NCBI GenBank assembly: GCA_037833965.1
Contig: AP031352.1
Location: forward strand, 10,148,501 to 10,212,500
Length of the DNA stretch: 64,000 nt
Direction of reading: 5' to 3'
Source of the DNA: Marchantia polymorpha subsp. ruderalis
Taxonomy: Eukaryota > Streptophyta > Marchantiopsida > Marchantiales > Marchantiaceae
In this document: piece by piece, positions 1-13,184 of the stretch
Layout: each line of letters starts with the position of its first letter
How positions within the stretch are numbered: position 1 is the first letter of the stretch
The notes under the pieces: generated by a model
The model's database searches: none
What the model was told of the DNA's origin: nothing
The model's input: only the letters and a program-made list of their open reading frames with translations
Translations under genes and position numbers: made by a program

Positions 1-1140
1 TGTCCAAGTATTTTGATCTAAAATTGATTAAGATGTTAAAAACAATTCTTGGAAAATTTTTAACAATTCTTGAAAAGAAATCTAGCTATTTTTTAAGTTT
101 TTTAATCATATATAAATATAATATTTAGTATAGATAATGAAAACTTTGGATTAGGGTACAATGTAAAGATATCAAAAATTAGTTCTCAATCAAAGTTATA
201 TATAAATAATTAATAAATATTTTTTTAAAAAAATATTTATGTATCTAAACAACATGGTAATTAATTTTTTATTTAAAATTAATTTTCAAAGAAAAAACTA
301 TGATGTTTTAGAACTCAAAAAATACAAACATTGAAAATGAAATCGATAACTTTTATTTGAATTATTTGTTGTGTTTAAACATTGAGAGCAATCTTTCAAG
401 AAAATATTCAGATGATTTCAATTTATTTAGAATCTCTTTATTTTTACTGATGATGATGGTTTATTTGGTGATCAAACAAATTACGTTAGTTCTTTTGTAT
501 TTCAAGTTATTTATGTGATTAAAAGCACATTCCCAAATGTATCATGTTTCATTTTGTCCTGGTTGAGGTTGGAAAATATTTTAATGTTATTTCTTCTTTT
601 CCATCATGTGTTTCATTAACTTCTGATTTTTGTCAAAACATTAGATTATGTGTGTAACTTTATTTTAACTTCAAAAATAATGAGAGACTAATAATTTCAT
701 CATGCTTTTGTACCAGATCTTGTGATGTTGCATTAATTTTATTACGTCAAAGATTATTCATTTTCATTTACGTTGGACCAAATAAATTCCAAACATTGTT
801 TGATAATTCATTCCATTTGATTTCATTATTTGAAAATACATGTGAATAAATTCATATGTTTTCTTCATTCAAAACAAGCAAATAGATTAATAGTTAACGA
901 TTTGAATCTGTTTTCTAATTAATTTCTAAGTATTGGATGTTATTGATGTGGGTTCAACCTGGAACTCTTTCCGTGTTATGCTGCTTTGTGTATCCCTTTG
1001 TCATCATTATATTCAAATCTTTCACTCTTCTTAAATTGCATTGAAGATATCATTCATATCAAATGATGTCTCTATGACTTCACTCGCAATAACATAATCT
1101 AAGTAAGACAATAATCTAAAGTTGAAAAAATGACTTGTAA
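1..1140. other. AT-rich spacer, no gene seen
   Basis: Very AT-rich DNA with poly-A and poly-T runs. No open frame resembles a known protein on either strand, and I see no RNA gene. Confidence 0.6.
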
Positions 1141-4100
1141 TGTAAAGTAGCAGTCTTCACTCCGAATCTAGTTGCATCAAGACTCACGGGAAGACAGACC
1201 TTTCAATCGGTAGGTGGGAAAAAAGCATGCGCCGTCTTCAATAAGATCTCGTCATTGAAAAGTGTGAGCGATCAAGTTAGCGACAATATTCTAACTCAAA
1301 AAGCGTGTTCTACTCTATGATTAGTTGAAGGTGTTAGAAGGTCAGAGTAGATCTTGACTTTGTTGTGCAAGCTAGAAGGATACTTGAGTCACACTGAATG
1401 CATCAGCGTGATGATACAATCTATGTCGCCACCTGACAACAAAGGTTTCAAAGTTCATCTGAACAGGATATGTGAGTCACACTGAATGCATCATCATGAT
1501 GATACAATCTATGTCGCCACCTGACAACGAAGATTTCAAAGTTCATCTTCATTGAATCTATTATAATATATGCAAGCAAGAGGATGAATTTGACAACATG
1601 CGCTGTTGGCCTTGTTGACAATGCCTTTCTTTTTTCTTTAAATATCGGTATAGTAGTCTATATAACTCTACATACCTTGTAGGTTCAGAAAAAAACTGAT
1701 TAGCTATTTGGAAGTTTACTCAACATAATGTTGAAGAACTTTGAATAGAGTAGAAGCGCAATGGAGGTTCTCGATTGCTGATTTTTATTCTAGCTCAACT
1801 GTCAAGCATGTGAGCTCATGCACAGCTCTAGTTCCAGAGTTCTGGTGTTCTTTACGCCTCAAACATGAAACTGAAATCGAATTTCTTCCGTGCAACGAAC
1901 ACTCTTGCTTGTTTATCGCGACGTATAGAAGTTGATAGAACCAGCATGAACCAGCAACTTGCTGAGCTCAATGTTAAACCTCTCAAGAAGTTACATGTTT
2001 CGAAGTTGCTTGGCAGTTAAGAGAAACTGTGCTGTATACATGACTGAAGAAATAATTCTGAATCTAAATGCCAGATAACAGTGATACTTGACTTCAGATG
2101 AAGATCTGGTGTAATCGTACATGTAAAGTCAAGTAATTGATATATCTACTGAAATGAAACAAGTCATACTGCCACTTTTGCACTCGTGTGCTCATATCAT
2201 AAATCCAAACATGTCATATGAAAGAAATAAAACGCATTGCTCATTTGATAAAATCGTTGAAACGTAAACATTTAATTTCATCTCTTTGTCTCTCTTTTTC
2301 TGTTTGAAGCATATTCACATATAATTTTGCTGCAATATTTAAAAATGTGATTAATATACCTTTCTATTGGATGCGTAGTCTAATTTGCATATTTATTTGA
2401 TGATACTGCCCATCTCAAAATGTTTAGCTCATAAACAAGATCTAAAAAATTGTTTCAAACAAGACATTATTAAATAAAAGTGGAAGTATCACATTGTTCT
2501 TACCATATTTTATCTGCTTTAGAGATTTTGATTGTACAAATTTTTCAGCTTTTTCAGTTGTTGTTAATATATGGGGCTTTGACTCTTAGTAACTTTTATA
2601 TGGATACATCATCACAATTTGAATTGATATCTTTACCTTGAATCGTGTGAGCGATCAAGGTAATGACAACAGTCGAACACAAAAATCGTGTTCCTTCATA
2701 CTCTTTGATTGGAACACGGTGTTAGAATCTTAGAGTAGATCTTGACTTTCTTGTGCAAGCGGAGAGGAAACGTGGGTGAATGCCTCAGTGTGATGATATA
2801 CTCGATGAATTCACATTGACAAAGTCAATTACAAATTTCTTCTTTATTAATCCATTTATCTGGGATGTTTGATCTATTCGAGCAAGTGGACGTATTCTAA
2901 CAGCTGAGTGGCACATGCGTAGTCAGCTGTAATAAGCATGTTACGTTTTTCCTTACTTTTGACCCAGAACAGTTGTCTACATAATTGAAGATAACTTGTA
3001 GGTTCAGAAAAAACTGATCAGCTTTTTGGAAAATTACTAGCTATGATATCGAAGAACTGTGTACAGAGGATACCAGTACTCGAGGTTATCAACTGCTGGT
3101 ATGATTGTTCTTCTACCCCAGCAGTCAAGCATGTGAATGCATGCACAGTTTGGAGGTCTTTAGACCAAAAACATGAAATCGTTATCGAATTTTGATCGAA
3201 GAACACTCTTGCTTGCTTGTTCATCGCTTGGTACGGAAGACAACAGAAACAGCATGATCTGGTTATTTGCCATGTTCTATGGTTCCTTTGTTGTGTGTTT
3301 TTACCGTTGTTACCGCCAAAACATCTGGGATTTCACATTGAAAAGTGTAGGAGATCAAGGTAGCGACAATATTCTAACTCAAAAAGCGTGTTCCTCTCCG
3401 TGATTGGACAATGGTGTTAGAAGGTCGGAGTAGATCTTGACTTTGTTCTGCAGGCGAATAGTATACGTGAGTCACACTTAATGTATCAGTGTGATGATAC
3501 ACTCGATGTCGGCACCTGACAACGAAGATTTCACCCTACTCTGTGATTAGACAATGGTGTTAGAAGGTCAGAATAGATCTTGACTTTGTTGTGCAAGCAA
3601 ACAGGAGAAGTGAGTCACATTGAATGCATCTGTGATGATACACTCGATGTCACCTGACAACGAAGATTTCACCCTACTCTGTGATTGGACAATGGTGTTA
3701 GAAGGTCAGAATAGATCTTGACTTTGTTGTGCAAGCGAACAGGATAAGTGAATCACGCTGGATGCATAAGTGTGATGATACACTCGATGTCGTCACCTCA
3801 CAACGAAGATTTCAAAGTTCATCTTCATTGAATCTATTATAATCTATGCAAGCAAGTTGATGAATTTGACAACTGAGTGGCACATGCGCTGTCGGCCTGG
3901 TTGACAATGCCTCTTGTGCTTTCTTTTTTCTTTAAATATCGGTACAGTGGTCTATATAACTTGTAGGTTCAGAGCAAACTGGTAAGCTATTTGGAAGTTT
4001 ACTAAACATAATGTTGAAGAACTTTGAACAGAGTAGAAGCGCAATGGAGGTTCTCGATTGCTGATATGATTTTTATTCTAGCTCAACTGTCAAGCATGTG

Positions 4101-4473
4101 AGCTCATGCACAGTTCTAGTTCCAGAATCTGGTGTTCTTTACACCTCAAACATGAAACTGAAATCGAATTTCGTCCGTGCAACGAGCACTCTTGCTTGTT
4201 TATCGCGACGTATAGAAGTTGATAGAACCAGCATGATACTTGCTGAGCTCAACGTTAAACCTCTCAAGAAGTTACATTTTTTGAAGTTGCTTGAAAATCA
4301 AGAGAAACTATGCGGTATACATGACTTAAGAAATAATTCTGATGCTAAATGCAAGATAACAATGATATCTGACTTCAGATGAAGATCTGGTGTAATCATA
4401 CATGTAAAGTCAAATAATTGATATTTCTACTGGAATAAACCAAGTCATACTGCCACTTTTGCACTATGTGCTC
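1141..4473. repeat. About 1-kb direct repeat, three partial copies
   Basis: The same succession of sequence recurs from about 1190, 2640 and 3340: a block with 'gagcgatcaag..agcgacaa', a block with 'agatcttgactt', then a segment beginning 'agtagaagcgcaatggagg' or a diverged form of it (about 1746, 3060 and 4026). Copies one and three are close and copy two is diverged. The third copy continues beyond the inserted element E3, at 9290-9520. Short ORFs in it (4098-4382, 3173-3403) resemble nothing I know and are not conserved as frames, so I treat the unit as a non-coding repeat of unknown origin. Confidence 0.7.
3400..3810. repeat. About 140-bp tandem sub-repeats
   Basis: The string 'gacaatggtgttagaaggtc' recurs at about 3408, 3550 and 3688, giving spacings of 142 and 138 bp. 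Each copy is followed by 'agatcttgactttgtt' and a GTGATGATACACTCGATGTC segment. This is a local expansion inside the third copy of the larger repeat. Confidence 0.75.
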
Positions 4474-5468
4474 TGTAATAACCCACCAAAGGCTAAAACT
4501 GCAGTATAGCAGCAAAAAGGTCGAATCCACAAGGATAGAGGCAACACACAGAGTATAAAGTGTCACGTTTAACAGACTATTGAAGAGTTTGAATTCTCAG
4601 GCGACTGTCACTTCCAGAAATACTGCAAGTGCTTAACTCGGAGGTCACTCGAAGTACGCACAGTGCAGCGTAGTTCACTCAACACACACCTGAATCTATA
4701 GATCACTCAACACTCAAAGATCGGTTAGGACCTCCACTTAAGATTTCAGGGGGAAAGTTTCTCACGAGTACATTCAGAGGCTCCCAACTCGTAGTGACTC
4801 CCAACTCGGCTTTTACGACCCTTCCACTAGTTTCTGCTAGTGCAGGGCACCCGGTTTGGACTTCCTACTTCCGATGCGGTATCTTCGTCAAACTGAAGTC
4901 ACTCACACGCGGTGAACAAGACACTCAACTCACAAAACGCGCAGGGAACACAGGTCCAAACTAAGAGACTCAACTGAGAAACGATCCAGTAGCACACCAT
5001 AACAGTCTATTGAAGAGTTTGAATTCTTAGGCACTTGTCATTCCCAGAAATACTACAGGGGTTTGCCCCGAGGGCGACTTCTGCAGCGTAACGTAAATTA
5101 CAACCAAGGCTTACTCGAAGTAACAAAACTTCACTTTGGTATTCAGGGAAAACATCCCGAAGGAGTACAATCAGACAACAATCACCCGAAGGTGTAGGGA
5201 CAAACTGTTCAAGTATCTAACCAGTTACTAGCTCTGAGCATTCAGCAATCACTCGCAGGTGTAGATCCAAACTGCTCAAGTATCTAACCAGTACACTGGC
5301 TCTGAACATTCGACCAAAGGCCTTCAGCTACAAAATGCGGTATCTTTGTCAAGCTGTAGCTCCTTTTGCGCGGTGACAGAACTAAGGACACAAACAAGCA
5401 GAGAAAATGAGTTCCTAATCTGCACTTCCGAAACTGGAAGAATCTCAAGGCAAGACGCCTTGAACTAC

Positions 5469-5474
5469 TTTATA
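5469..5474 (-). promoter_or_regulatory. Conserved TATA box downstream of E3 ORF
   Basis: TATAAAGTAG on the minus strand, in the same place relative to the ORF stop and 3' end as in E1 and E2. The following 'TTCCAGTTTCGGAAGTGCAG' stretch is also conserved. It would suit an LTR-type promoter that transcribes out of the element's 3' end. Confidence 0.45.
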
Positions 5475-5540
5475 ACTTCTAAGTCCTAACTAACACTACA
5501 CACCTGCACTAAACCACACTACGCTACTGCACTCTGCAGA

Positions 5541-8134
5541 TCATGTACTGCGCCTTCTGCGCGACGGACTGCCGCGCACTAACTCCCTACCCGACCAGTC
5601 TTCAGCACGACTGCGCAAGCCCAGCTGCCGTAACACCGCAGTCACCTCCGTCTTGAGGGTTGCCATGGCGTCCCGCGACCTTGACAGATACGCATCCAGC
5701 TTCTTAGCCACTCGCCGTCGGCTCTGACTGTCACCCAACATCAAACCCGCGCACGAAGCTCTAACTCGCGCAGGCTCTGACTCCTGCGTAGCCACTTCCT
5801 AGAGGGTGTAAACTCTAAGACAGTGATTGACTCGCTTCACCAACTCTTCCTTCGTGCGATCTGCCTCCCGCCGGCGATCGTCTTCAACCATTACCAACTG
5901 CAACTCTGCGTCCGCACGCTGCGCTCTCAATTCATCGCACTCCGATTGCAGTTTGCGGATTAACTCTTCATCCGCCCGGCGTGCGAGCTGACACTGCTGC
6001 AGCAACCGTGTCTGCCGCACGAGCTCCTCTGACAAAGTTTGATTCTGAGTCTGCTCAGAATCCAGCTCATCTGCGAGCTTCGCTTTATCCTTGGCGAACT
6101 CCTTCTTCGCCTCCTCAAACTTCTCATCGCGCACCTGGTCGACGGCCTTCTGTAGCTTCCGCGAAAGAGCAATGTGGCCACGCAGGTGCTCATTCTTCTG
6201 CCGCAGATCTTTAACGTCCCCATCCAGGCGTGCCAACAACTTGCTGGTGCGGACTTTAGTGCGAGTCCGCTTGCGCACTAACTCGACGTAGGACCCAGGT
6301 TGGCGGGGGTCTGCATACTTCGTCACCTTGCGATCGAGATACCTCAGCAGAGGTACCACCTGCTCGCATAGTGCCGCCGTCGGCGTGCCTGCCACCGATT
6401 GCTCCTCCTCCTCGTCCGATCTCGATTCTCCTTCTTCGTCATCCTCCGAATTGAGGATTTCGGTCGCCACTTAATTCCTTGGCGATTCTCGCGAGTTGGG
6501 CTGCGTAGCGTCTGCGTCGTCTGCTGCTGCTGCTGCTGCCGCACTGCTCCCGGCCAAAATGTCTAAGGCGGTGGGGGATCCTGGTTTTGACAAGATCGCA
6601 CCGCTCGCCCGATCTGTTACTACCAACTCCGCATCGCCGAAGGCGTCCACCGCCAAAGGTGTCTGTGCCAAAGGCAACTGTGCGGAAGGCAATTGTGCGG
6701 AATGCACACGTGCCTCCCCCTTCTGCTTGTCGTCCTGCTCCTTTGATAGGTCCTGCTCCTTCAATACGTCATTCTCCTTCGATAGGTCCTTCGCCGAAGG
6801 CGCTTCCGCCGAAGGCACATCTGTCGGCGGCGCTTCCGCAGAAGGCGGCTCGCCCGAAGTCCCTTGGCCAGAAGGCCCTTGAGCCGAAGGCGCTTGCCTC
6901 GAAGGCTTCCTACTCGCAATTCCTTGGGCCGAAGGCCCTTGAGCCGAAGGCGCATTTTCCGCCGGCTCCTTTCCCTTCCTCCGCTGCGCCGAAGGCCCCA
7001 GCCCCAAAAGCGAGTCCGCGAACGGTGCTCGCGCGGAACACCTATCCGTTGCCGGCACGTTCGTTGGTGCCGCGTGTCATCTCTCTTGGCCCGAAGGCCG
7101 TCTTGCTTCCGCCGAAGGCGTCCGTGCCTTCGGCGTAGAGAGGTCTGCTGACCCCTCTTCAGTCCGTGTGTTCCCATCCTCCTCCGAGGATGGTGACTCC
7201 TTCTCTCCGACGGCATGCCCTGTCTCCGCGCTACTTGCAGGCAACACAAGCTTACACGCTTTCTGCTTCGGCCGACTGCAGATCTCGTGCCGTGGCCGCT
7301 TTCGTTTGAGAGCAGCCGAATCGCGATGTTGGCTCTCCTCTGCGTCTCCCTTCCATCTTCGCTTCCGCGGCACTCGCGCTGCGAGTGATTCTCCTTCCGC
7401 TCTCGGTTGGGCTGGTGGCGTGGAGGCAGGAGTCTCTTCCTCGTCGGTGTCGATCTCGACGTCCTTCACATACCGCCCAGGATTGCTGCGTGACAGCAAT
7501 GGAAACTGAACTCTCGCTCGGTCGCAGTTAGACAACCCATTGACCGATAAAAATTGATCAAGAAGGGGGAGAGGTGATTGATCGATCCCCCCTTCTCCTC
7601 AAACGCATGCTGCCGCGTTATCTTCCATAAGATGCGAGCCCACTGAATTGGAGCTCCGACCAACGCGAGCTCCACGAAGGACACCTGCCAAGAAGTGATA
7701 TAGGTGGTCCTGTGCGGCTGCAAGAGTTGGAGAATTGCTACTGCGACATTTCTGCGGTAGCGATTCTTGTAGTCCCGGGTCTTGTACCCGTTCTTGCTGG
7801 ACTTGGCACTCTTGAAAAGGGTCGCGAAGGAAATCTCCTCCTCCTTCGTGACCTGGATGCTCTCGCTATCGAATATGAGATGTCCGTCCTCTCCCGCACA
7901 TCTTCCCAATACCTGTTCCCAGTCCTCGATGGTCCATCGCTCTACGTGCGATCGAAACCCGTGCGTAGGTTGGTCTCTCTCCTTCTGCCACTCGCGCACC
8001 ATGTCCTGACACACGTAATTCCATCCCCACAGGAGAAAATTGAGCTTCACCACAGACAGCTGGTGCTGGAAAGTGCGCAGCCCAATCTGCGGAAGCTTCA
8101 GCGGAATCATCCGCAGCTGGGTTGCTTTCGACAT
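5541..8134 (-). pseudogene. Decayed E-element ORF (coiled-coil protein)
   Basis: Start chosen at the ATG ending at 8134, which aligns with the start in the other copies (M-S/T-K/R followed by LR). The N-terminal 200 residues are well conserved (FLLWGWN, GRCAGEDGHL, RTRDY/TRDYK, NHLSPFL, FYRSMGC). A frameshift lies near 7466-7535. The remainder stays in one frame but is broken by stops at about 7077, 6471 and 5799. The linker is a run of PSAQG/PSAE-type repeats encoded by GCCGAAGGC-like DNA. The C-terminal part is a long Lys/Glu/Leu-rich coiled coil. The product would be about 860 residues. No function is known, and this copy cannot make the protein. Confidence 0.8.
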
Positions 8135-9289
8135 CGCGTTCTTGAAATCGCACTTCGCAAACTCTCCACTGCTATGCCCAAGGTTCTTGCCCGCGGATGC
8201 GATCCCTCTGCAAGCTCTACTCTCACGCAATTTCCGCGGTCGCGCACTCAATTCTCCCTCTGCTAACTTGCAAGTCTCTGCGCGTCGCCTTCTCCTCAGA
8301 TTTCTCTCTACCAGAATGCGTGCGCGCGCAGCTCTCACGAGAAATCGAAATTGCAAATTCAAGAATGAGTCGTCCGCCCTCGGCTCACAAGATTTCATCT
8401 TTGACACTTGGTCGTGGAAGTCGACTCACTTGATGGCTACGCCGGCTTGGAGGCGTAACGGCCCTCCTCTCGCATGCTTGACTTCACGCTCCGCCGTTGT
8501 GGGGACTCACACACTTGAAAATTGAATTTGATTTCTACCATCGTACTTCGCCGCGGCCGTGTTCGCGCAGCGCCGAAGGCACGGCGACGGAGACTTTCGA
8601 GTCTGGCCGACTCGCATCTTTGTTCTATCCCGCACCGCCGAAGGCGTTGACTTTCAGCGCCGAAGGCGAACATCTACCGCCGAAGACGTTGACCGCAGTC
8701 AATGGGTCTTGTCTTTTCTGTCAATCCCTCTTGTCCCCCCGAAGGCGCTTTTGCCGCAGGAGTTCCGTTACGCCAAAGGCGCACATGTCCGTACCGCCGA
8801 AGGCAGACCGTACGGAGTTGCTACCCCCGAAGGCGTTGACCTAGGGCCGAAGGGGGCTCATCCGTTGACCTAGTCCTTCCGCCGAAGGCGCCCCCTCTCA
8901 GTATCTTCCGAAAACCATAGCTCCTTGATCCCTCATCCGTTTCAAGCATTCTTGGGCTTACTAGAACGAGCGTGTCGAGCTCTTTCCAACAAGATCCTAA
9001 CCAAGTCAAGGAGTTATGAATTGAATAAGTTCTGAGGGATTTCCCTAGCGCCGAAGGCGTATTATGCGCCTTGCGCCGAAGGAGAATTCCTTCATAATCG
9101 ATCGTTCGGGCTGGGGTGCCTGCTCCGGACATTGCGCCCAAGTCCTAGATTTTACGAGATCATACGAGACCCGCGAGTATCCATCTTCACTCTATTTAAA
9201 TGTACCGATTACCATTTACACTGCTGTTGCGATACTGTTTTTCAAAAATGTTTTAAATTCCGCACAAAATCAAAATGTGGGTTACCACA

Positions 9290-11140
9290 TGCTCATATCA
9301 CAAATCGAAACATGTCACATGAAAGAGATAAAACGCATTCCTCATTTGATAAAATCATTCAAACTTATACATTTTACTTCATCTCTTTGTCTCTCTTTTT
9401 TCTGTTTAAAGCAAAATTTTGCTGCAAAATTTTAAAATGTGATCAAATATCTTTATACTGGATGCGTAGCCTAATTTGCATTTTTATTTGATGGTACTTC
9501 CCATCTCAAAATTTTTAGCTCATAAAAAATATCTAAAAACTTGTTTCAAACAAGACATCATTAATTGGTGAATTAATCAAGACATCAATAATTAGTGAAA
9601 ACATTCAAAATACTGAGAGCTTTTTCATACTTAGACTCTCACTAACTTCACTTATTTGAATTGATTAATTTTTTTTATTCATTTTAATCTCCATCTTAAT
9701 TTATATATTAGATATTATAATCTTCATATTCTATATAATTATAAGTCATTAGCTTATCTAAACTAGATTGGATTCAAGTTGTAGTCATTTAATATTCAGT
9801 AAAACTATATGTAGAGTTAACAAGGTTGCTTGTAAATTTTATTCATGCTTTTCATGCAAATCTTGCAAAGTAGCACAAAACAAGTAGTCTTTTAAACTTA
9901 AAAGAAAAATTTTGATTATTCTTTTAGGCGGATTGAGATTTGTCACTGTTGATTAATCTTAATTAGATTAAGTTTTTTAATCAACAATTGCATCTTTGAT
10001 AAAGTGATATTAGATGTCAATGGGCTAAATTTGTTGTTCATCACTTAATATGTAGCAAAATGTAATCCACTCTTACCATCATATTGAAGATTGACAATAT
10101 CATGTTTAAATTTCATACAATCTAAGTAATATATTCATACCAATTAATAGAATTTTTTGCTGATTTAGCTACCGTTACATATTCAGATCTCAATGTTGAC
10201 TGAGCAATTTTGAAAACTATATTTCTAACTAATGCATTTAACAATAAATGTAAACACATTTATTATTCTATATTTTCTTTTGTCTAGATCTTGACTATAG
10301 TTCACATCAAAGTGTTAGGAGTTAACTCAGATCTTATAGTAACTTAGATTAGCTTAACTCAAGTGAGTGAACTTGGTTAGATAATCACTATAAAAGAAAA
10401 TTCATATAAAATTCATATTCAACGCGAATGTTTAGAAATTTTTTCAATAAATTCTAAGTTATCATTGAGGCCTAATTCATACCGGTAAACCATCTATGTC
10501 CGCTCTAACTGTGCACTTTCTACTATTCCGATGATGAATGATCTAAAATTTCATATGAACTAAGATGATGTGATCTGTATTTGCATTATGTTAATCTAGA
10601 ATATGAAAATTTATGTATCAAGATTTAGAAACACAGTGTGACGAATATTGTGACAAACAAGAAAAATAGTTAAGAGTAATACGTCATAGATTTGCAAGCA
10701 ATAAGCAGAGAGAGTTGAGATGTTTGCACTTTGATTTGATCAAAATTTTTGAATAGATCTTGCATGCAATTCACACAAGGATTTCTAATTGTGCTTGTGT
10801 GAATTGCATGTGTGAATTGCCGACTACATGTGAAATAAAAAGAGTTATTCCCTACAAACGAATTAAGACACATTTATTGCATGATTTACATACATTTAAT
10901 ACTTTTTTTGGTAGTCACAAATTGTTCTTGTATGTATGCATCTAAAATCTTGCTCTCAAATTTGCAAAGAATTATAAAAAAATTCATCATGTTCAAGAAG
11001 AAATTGCAATTTTTTAGTTCTTGTAAGATGAAAAAAATCTATAAAAGACTAAGTACAAGGAGACGAAATGCGTATAGTTTTTTTTCTTGAAATATTTGAT
11101 CATGATTTACAAGAGGAATTCATCAATGAGTTTATAAGTT
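9290..11140. other. AT-rich spacer; start continues the 1-kb repeat
   Basis: 9290-9520 is the continuation of the third 1-kb repeat and aligns with 2190-2470. The rest is AT-rich without a recognisable gene. It contains a 17-bp perfect inverted repeat at 10763-10810. Confidence 0.55.
10763..10810. repeat. 17-bp perfect inverted repeat, 14-nt loop
   Basis: The arms are 10763-10779 (CATGCAATTCACACAAG) and 10794-10810, exact reverse complements with a 14-nt spacer. A third partial copy of the arm (TGTGAATTGC) follows at once. It is isolated in AT-rich DNA upstream of the LINE. Confidence 0.8.
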
Positions 11141-11344
11141 TATAAGTTTGATACAGCTTTAGCCAACAAAGCTGTACTTAAAGTACGTAGAATTTGGTTA
11201 GATCCGGATCACACACCTCTACAAGTAGAGTCAAGAAGGAAGGAGCTTGCAAAAGTCAAAGAAGCTCAAGATGCTAGATTTTTTGCTTATCTCCGTGATG
11301 GACAAGCAATTTTCACTCAATGGAAGAGACAATCATCCACATAG

Positions 11345-13184
11345 CAATCCAAGAGCTTGAGGGTGTTAATGTGGAATATTAGAGGTCTTTCTACAACGAA
11401 GTATGTGAGTGCTAATCCGATTTGGAAGATGGTGGACATCAACAACATTGTGGAGACGTGGGAACATGAGAGCAACACTATTGGAGAGATACCAGGGTTT
11501 ACTTTGGTGGGATCCACTTGGAATCAGAGAAGTCAGCGAGCTGGAAGAGGCTATGGCGATATTGCTATTTTCATCAGATCTCAATTTCTACCTTTGATAC
11601 ATTTAGAAGGTCAGGATATTGGAGGTCAATATCATTGACTTCGTCTTGGTTTGGTTGGAATATCTTATAGTTATTTGGCTGTTTGTTACTTTGCACCATT
11701 GTCCATGCCTATCTACTCCACACGCACTTGCAATCAGAGTCAACCATTCCATCGACTTATAGGAGATGTTCTCAATTATCAGAGCAAAGGTGAAGTTTTT
11801 CTGGTTGGAGATTTCAATGTTCGAATAGGTTGTGCACAATTTACCCAAGTTGGTGATCTCTTGAGTTCTACCTCCTTTGAAGAACTTGAAGATAGTATGT
11901 GGTGTAGAAAGTCTTCTGATATTTGTACAAATCCTTTGACAGAACACTTTCTAACCTTTGGAGCCACATGTAATTTGAAAGTTCTCAACGGTATCTCTCT
12001 CTTTCTCAACTCACTTTCCAATACGTGGTTTTCTCCTACAGGTGTTAGCACCATTGATTATCTTCTATCCTCAGCCACTCATAGCTCTCTTATTTCGAAA
12101 TTTGATATTCTAGAACCTCAACCAGAGTCAGATCATGCACCTCTATTATTTACTCTCTTGTTATCAAAAACAATCCCTCTCTCTCCATGCCATTCTGTTT
12201 TAGCTTCTCCCAAGTTTCGTTTAGATCCTAGTAAGAAAAAGCAGTACATGTTACATTTTCAAAACCTTTTGACTCACACTTCATGGAGCCTTGATCCACA
12301 TACAGCAAGTGGGCAATTAATAGAGTTGCTCAAAGACATTGCTTCTAAGTTCTTTTTGCGGCACAAGGATCGAAGAGCTAGGGGGCTTCCTTGCAATGAA
12401 TGGATTGACGTGGATTGTAAGCAAGCGAGGATGAGATCAGTTGACAAAACTTTGGATTTCCAAAGTCGGCTTACCTTGACAAGGCTTTACAAAGACTTGG
12501 TGAAGTCTAAAAAAAGAGCTCTTTTGAGGACTAAGCAGGAATCCTTGACAAAGGAGTTGATGGAGAATCTCAAATCCTTTTGGAGACGGTTAGCTGTAAG
12601 GTCTTCGAAACCTCCTCTTGATCCCAAGAGTTTGATTGACTTTGCTGAAAAGCTTTATTTCTTTCCCAACGCTGCAACAATGCCTTGTTGTGAAGGAACA
12701 TCAGGCTTATTTTTTGAATCAAAGGTGATGACTCAAGTTAGAAAATTAGCAAATGGTAAATCGGAGGATTTGGATGGTCTCTCTATTGAACTTTTGAAGT
12801 GGGGAGGAGATCTTCTTGGACCAAGACTCACCAAAGCGTTAGAGAATGCAGCTATGTATGGTTTTCCTTCAGCTTGGTCATTACGGAAGATTGTGCCTAT
12901 TCACAAGTCAGGAAAGGACTTGGTGACAAATTATCGCACTATCATGGTGGGTAGTGTTTTTGCCAAATTGTTTTGCAAATTGGTGGAGTCAAAGTTGAGC
13001 ACATGGACTGAATCTCATCGAAAGAGAGTGCGGTTTCAAGCAGGCTTTCGCCCCACATACAACACCATTGACCATATCTTGGCTTTGCGTGTTTTATGGG
13101 AGAAGTCGAAGGGCAACGGCAAAGCTTTGTTTTGCGCCTTCATTGATTTAGAGAAAGCTTTTGACACAGTACCGCGTGAGCTAT
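11345..13184 (+). pseudogene. LINE endonuclease and N-terminal reverse transcriptase
   Basis: One frame is open apart from a TGA near 11636-11638. The endonuclease begins with MWNIRGL and carries GDFN (about 11806), a STIDYLL motif and ESDHAPL before the linker. The reverse transcriptase carries IVPIHKSG, QAGFR and the FIDLEKAFD catalytic box (about 13139-13165). The frame runs into E1 after the codons for GEL-type RELL. Together with 18057-19440 this is one protein, interrupted. In-frame stops make it inactive. Confidence 0.85.

Larger units (their letters stand above)
4474..9289 (-). mobile_element. E-family element E3 (4816 bp, TGTGG...TTACA)
   Basis: On the minus strand it starts TGTGGTAACCCAC (at 9289) and ends TTATTACA (at 4474). 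It is flanked by the 5-bp duplication TGCTC (4469-4473 and 9290-9294). The uninterrupted target is visible in a paralogous repeat near 2190-2200, so the borders are exact. It holds one decayed ORF and no reverse transcriptase, integrase or transposase that I recognise. It is the most diverged of the complete copies. An internal direct repeat with the core 'gaagagtttgaattct' occurs near 4575-4630 and 5010-5060. A TATAAAG box lies at about 5468-5474 (minus), downstream of the ORF. Confidence 0.9.

Noticed and set aside
3400-3810. CRISPR-like regular repeats
   Set aside because: The units are long, contiguous and diverged without unique spacers, and the genome is eukaryotic.
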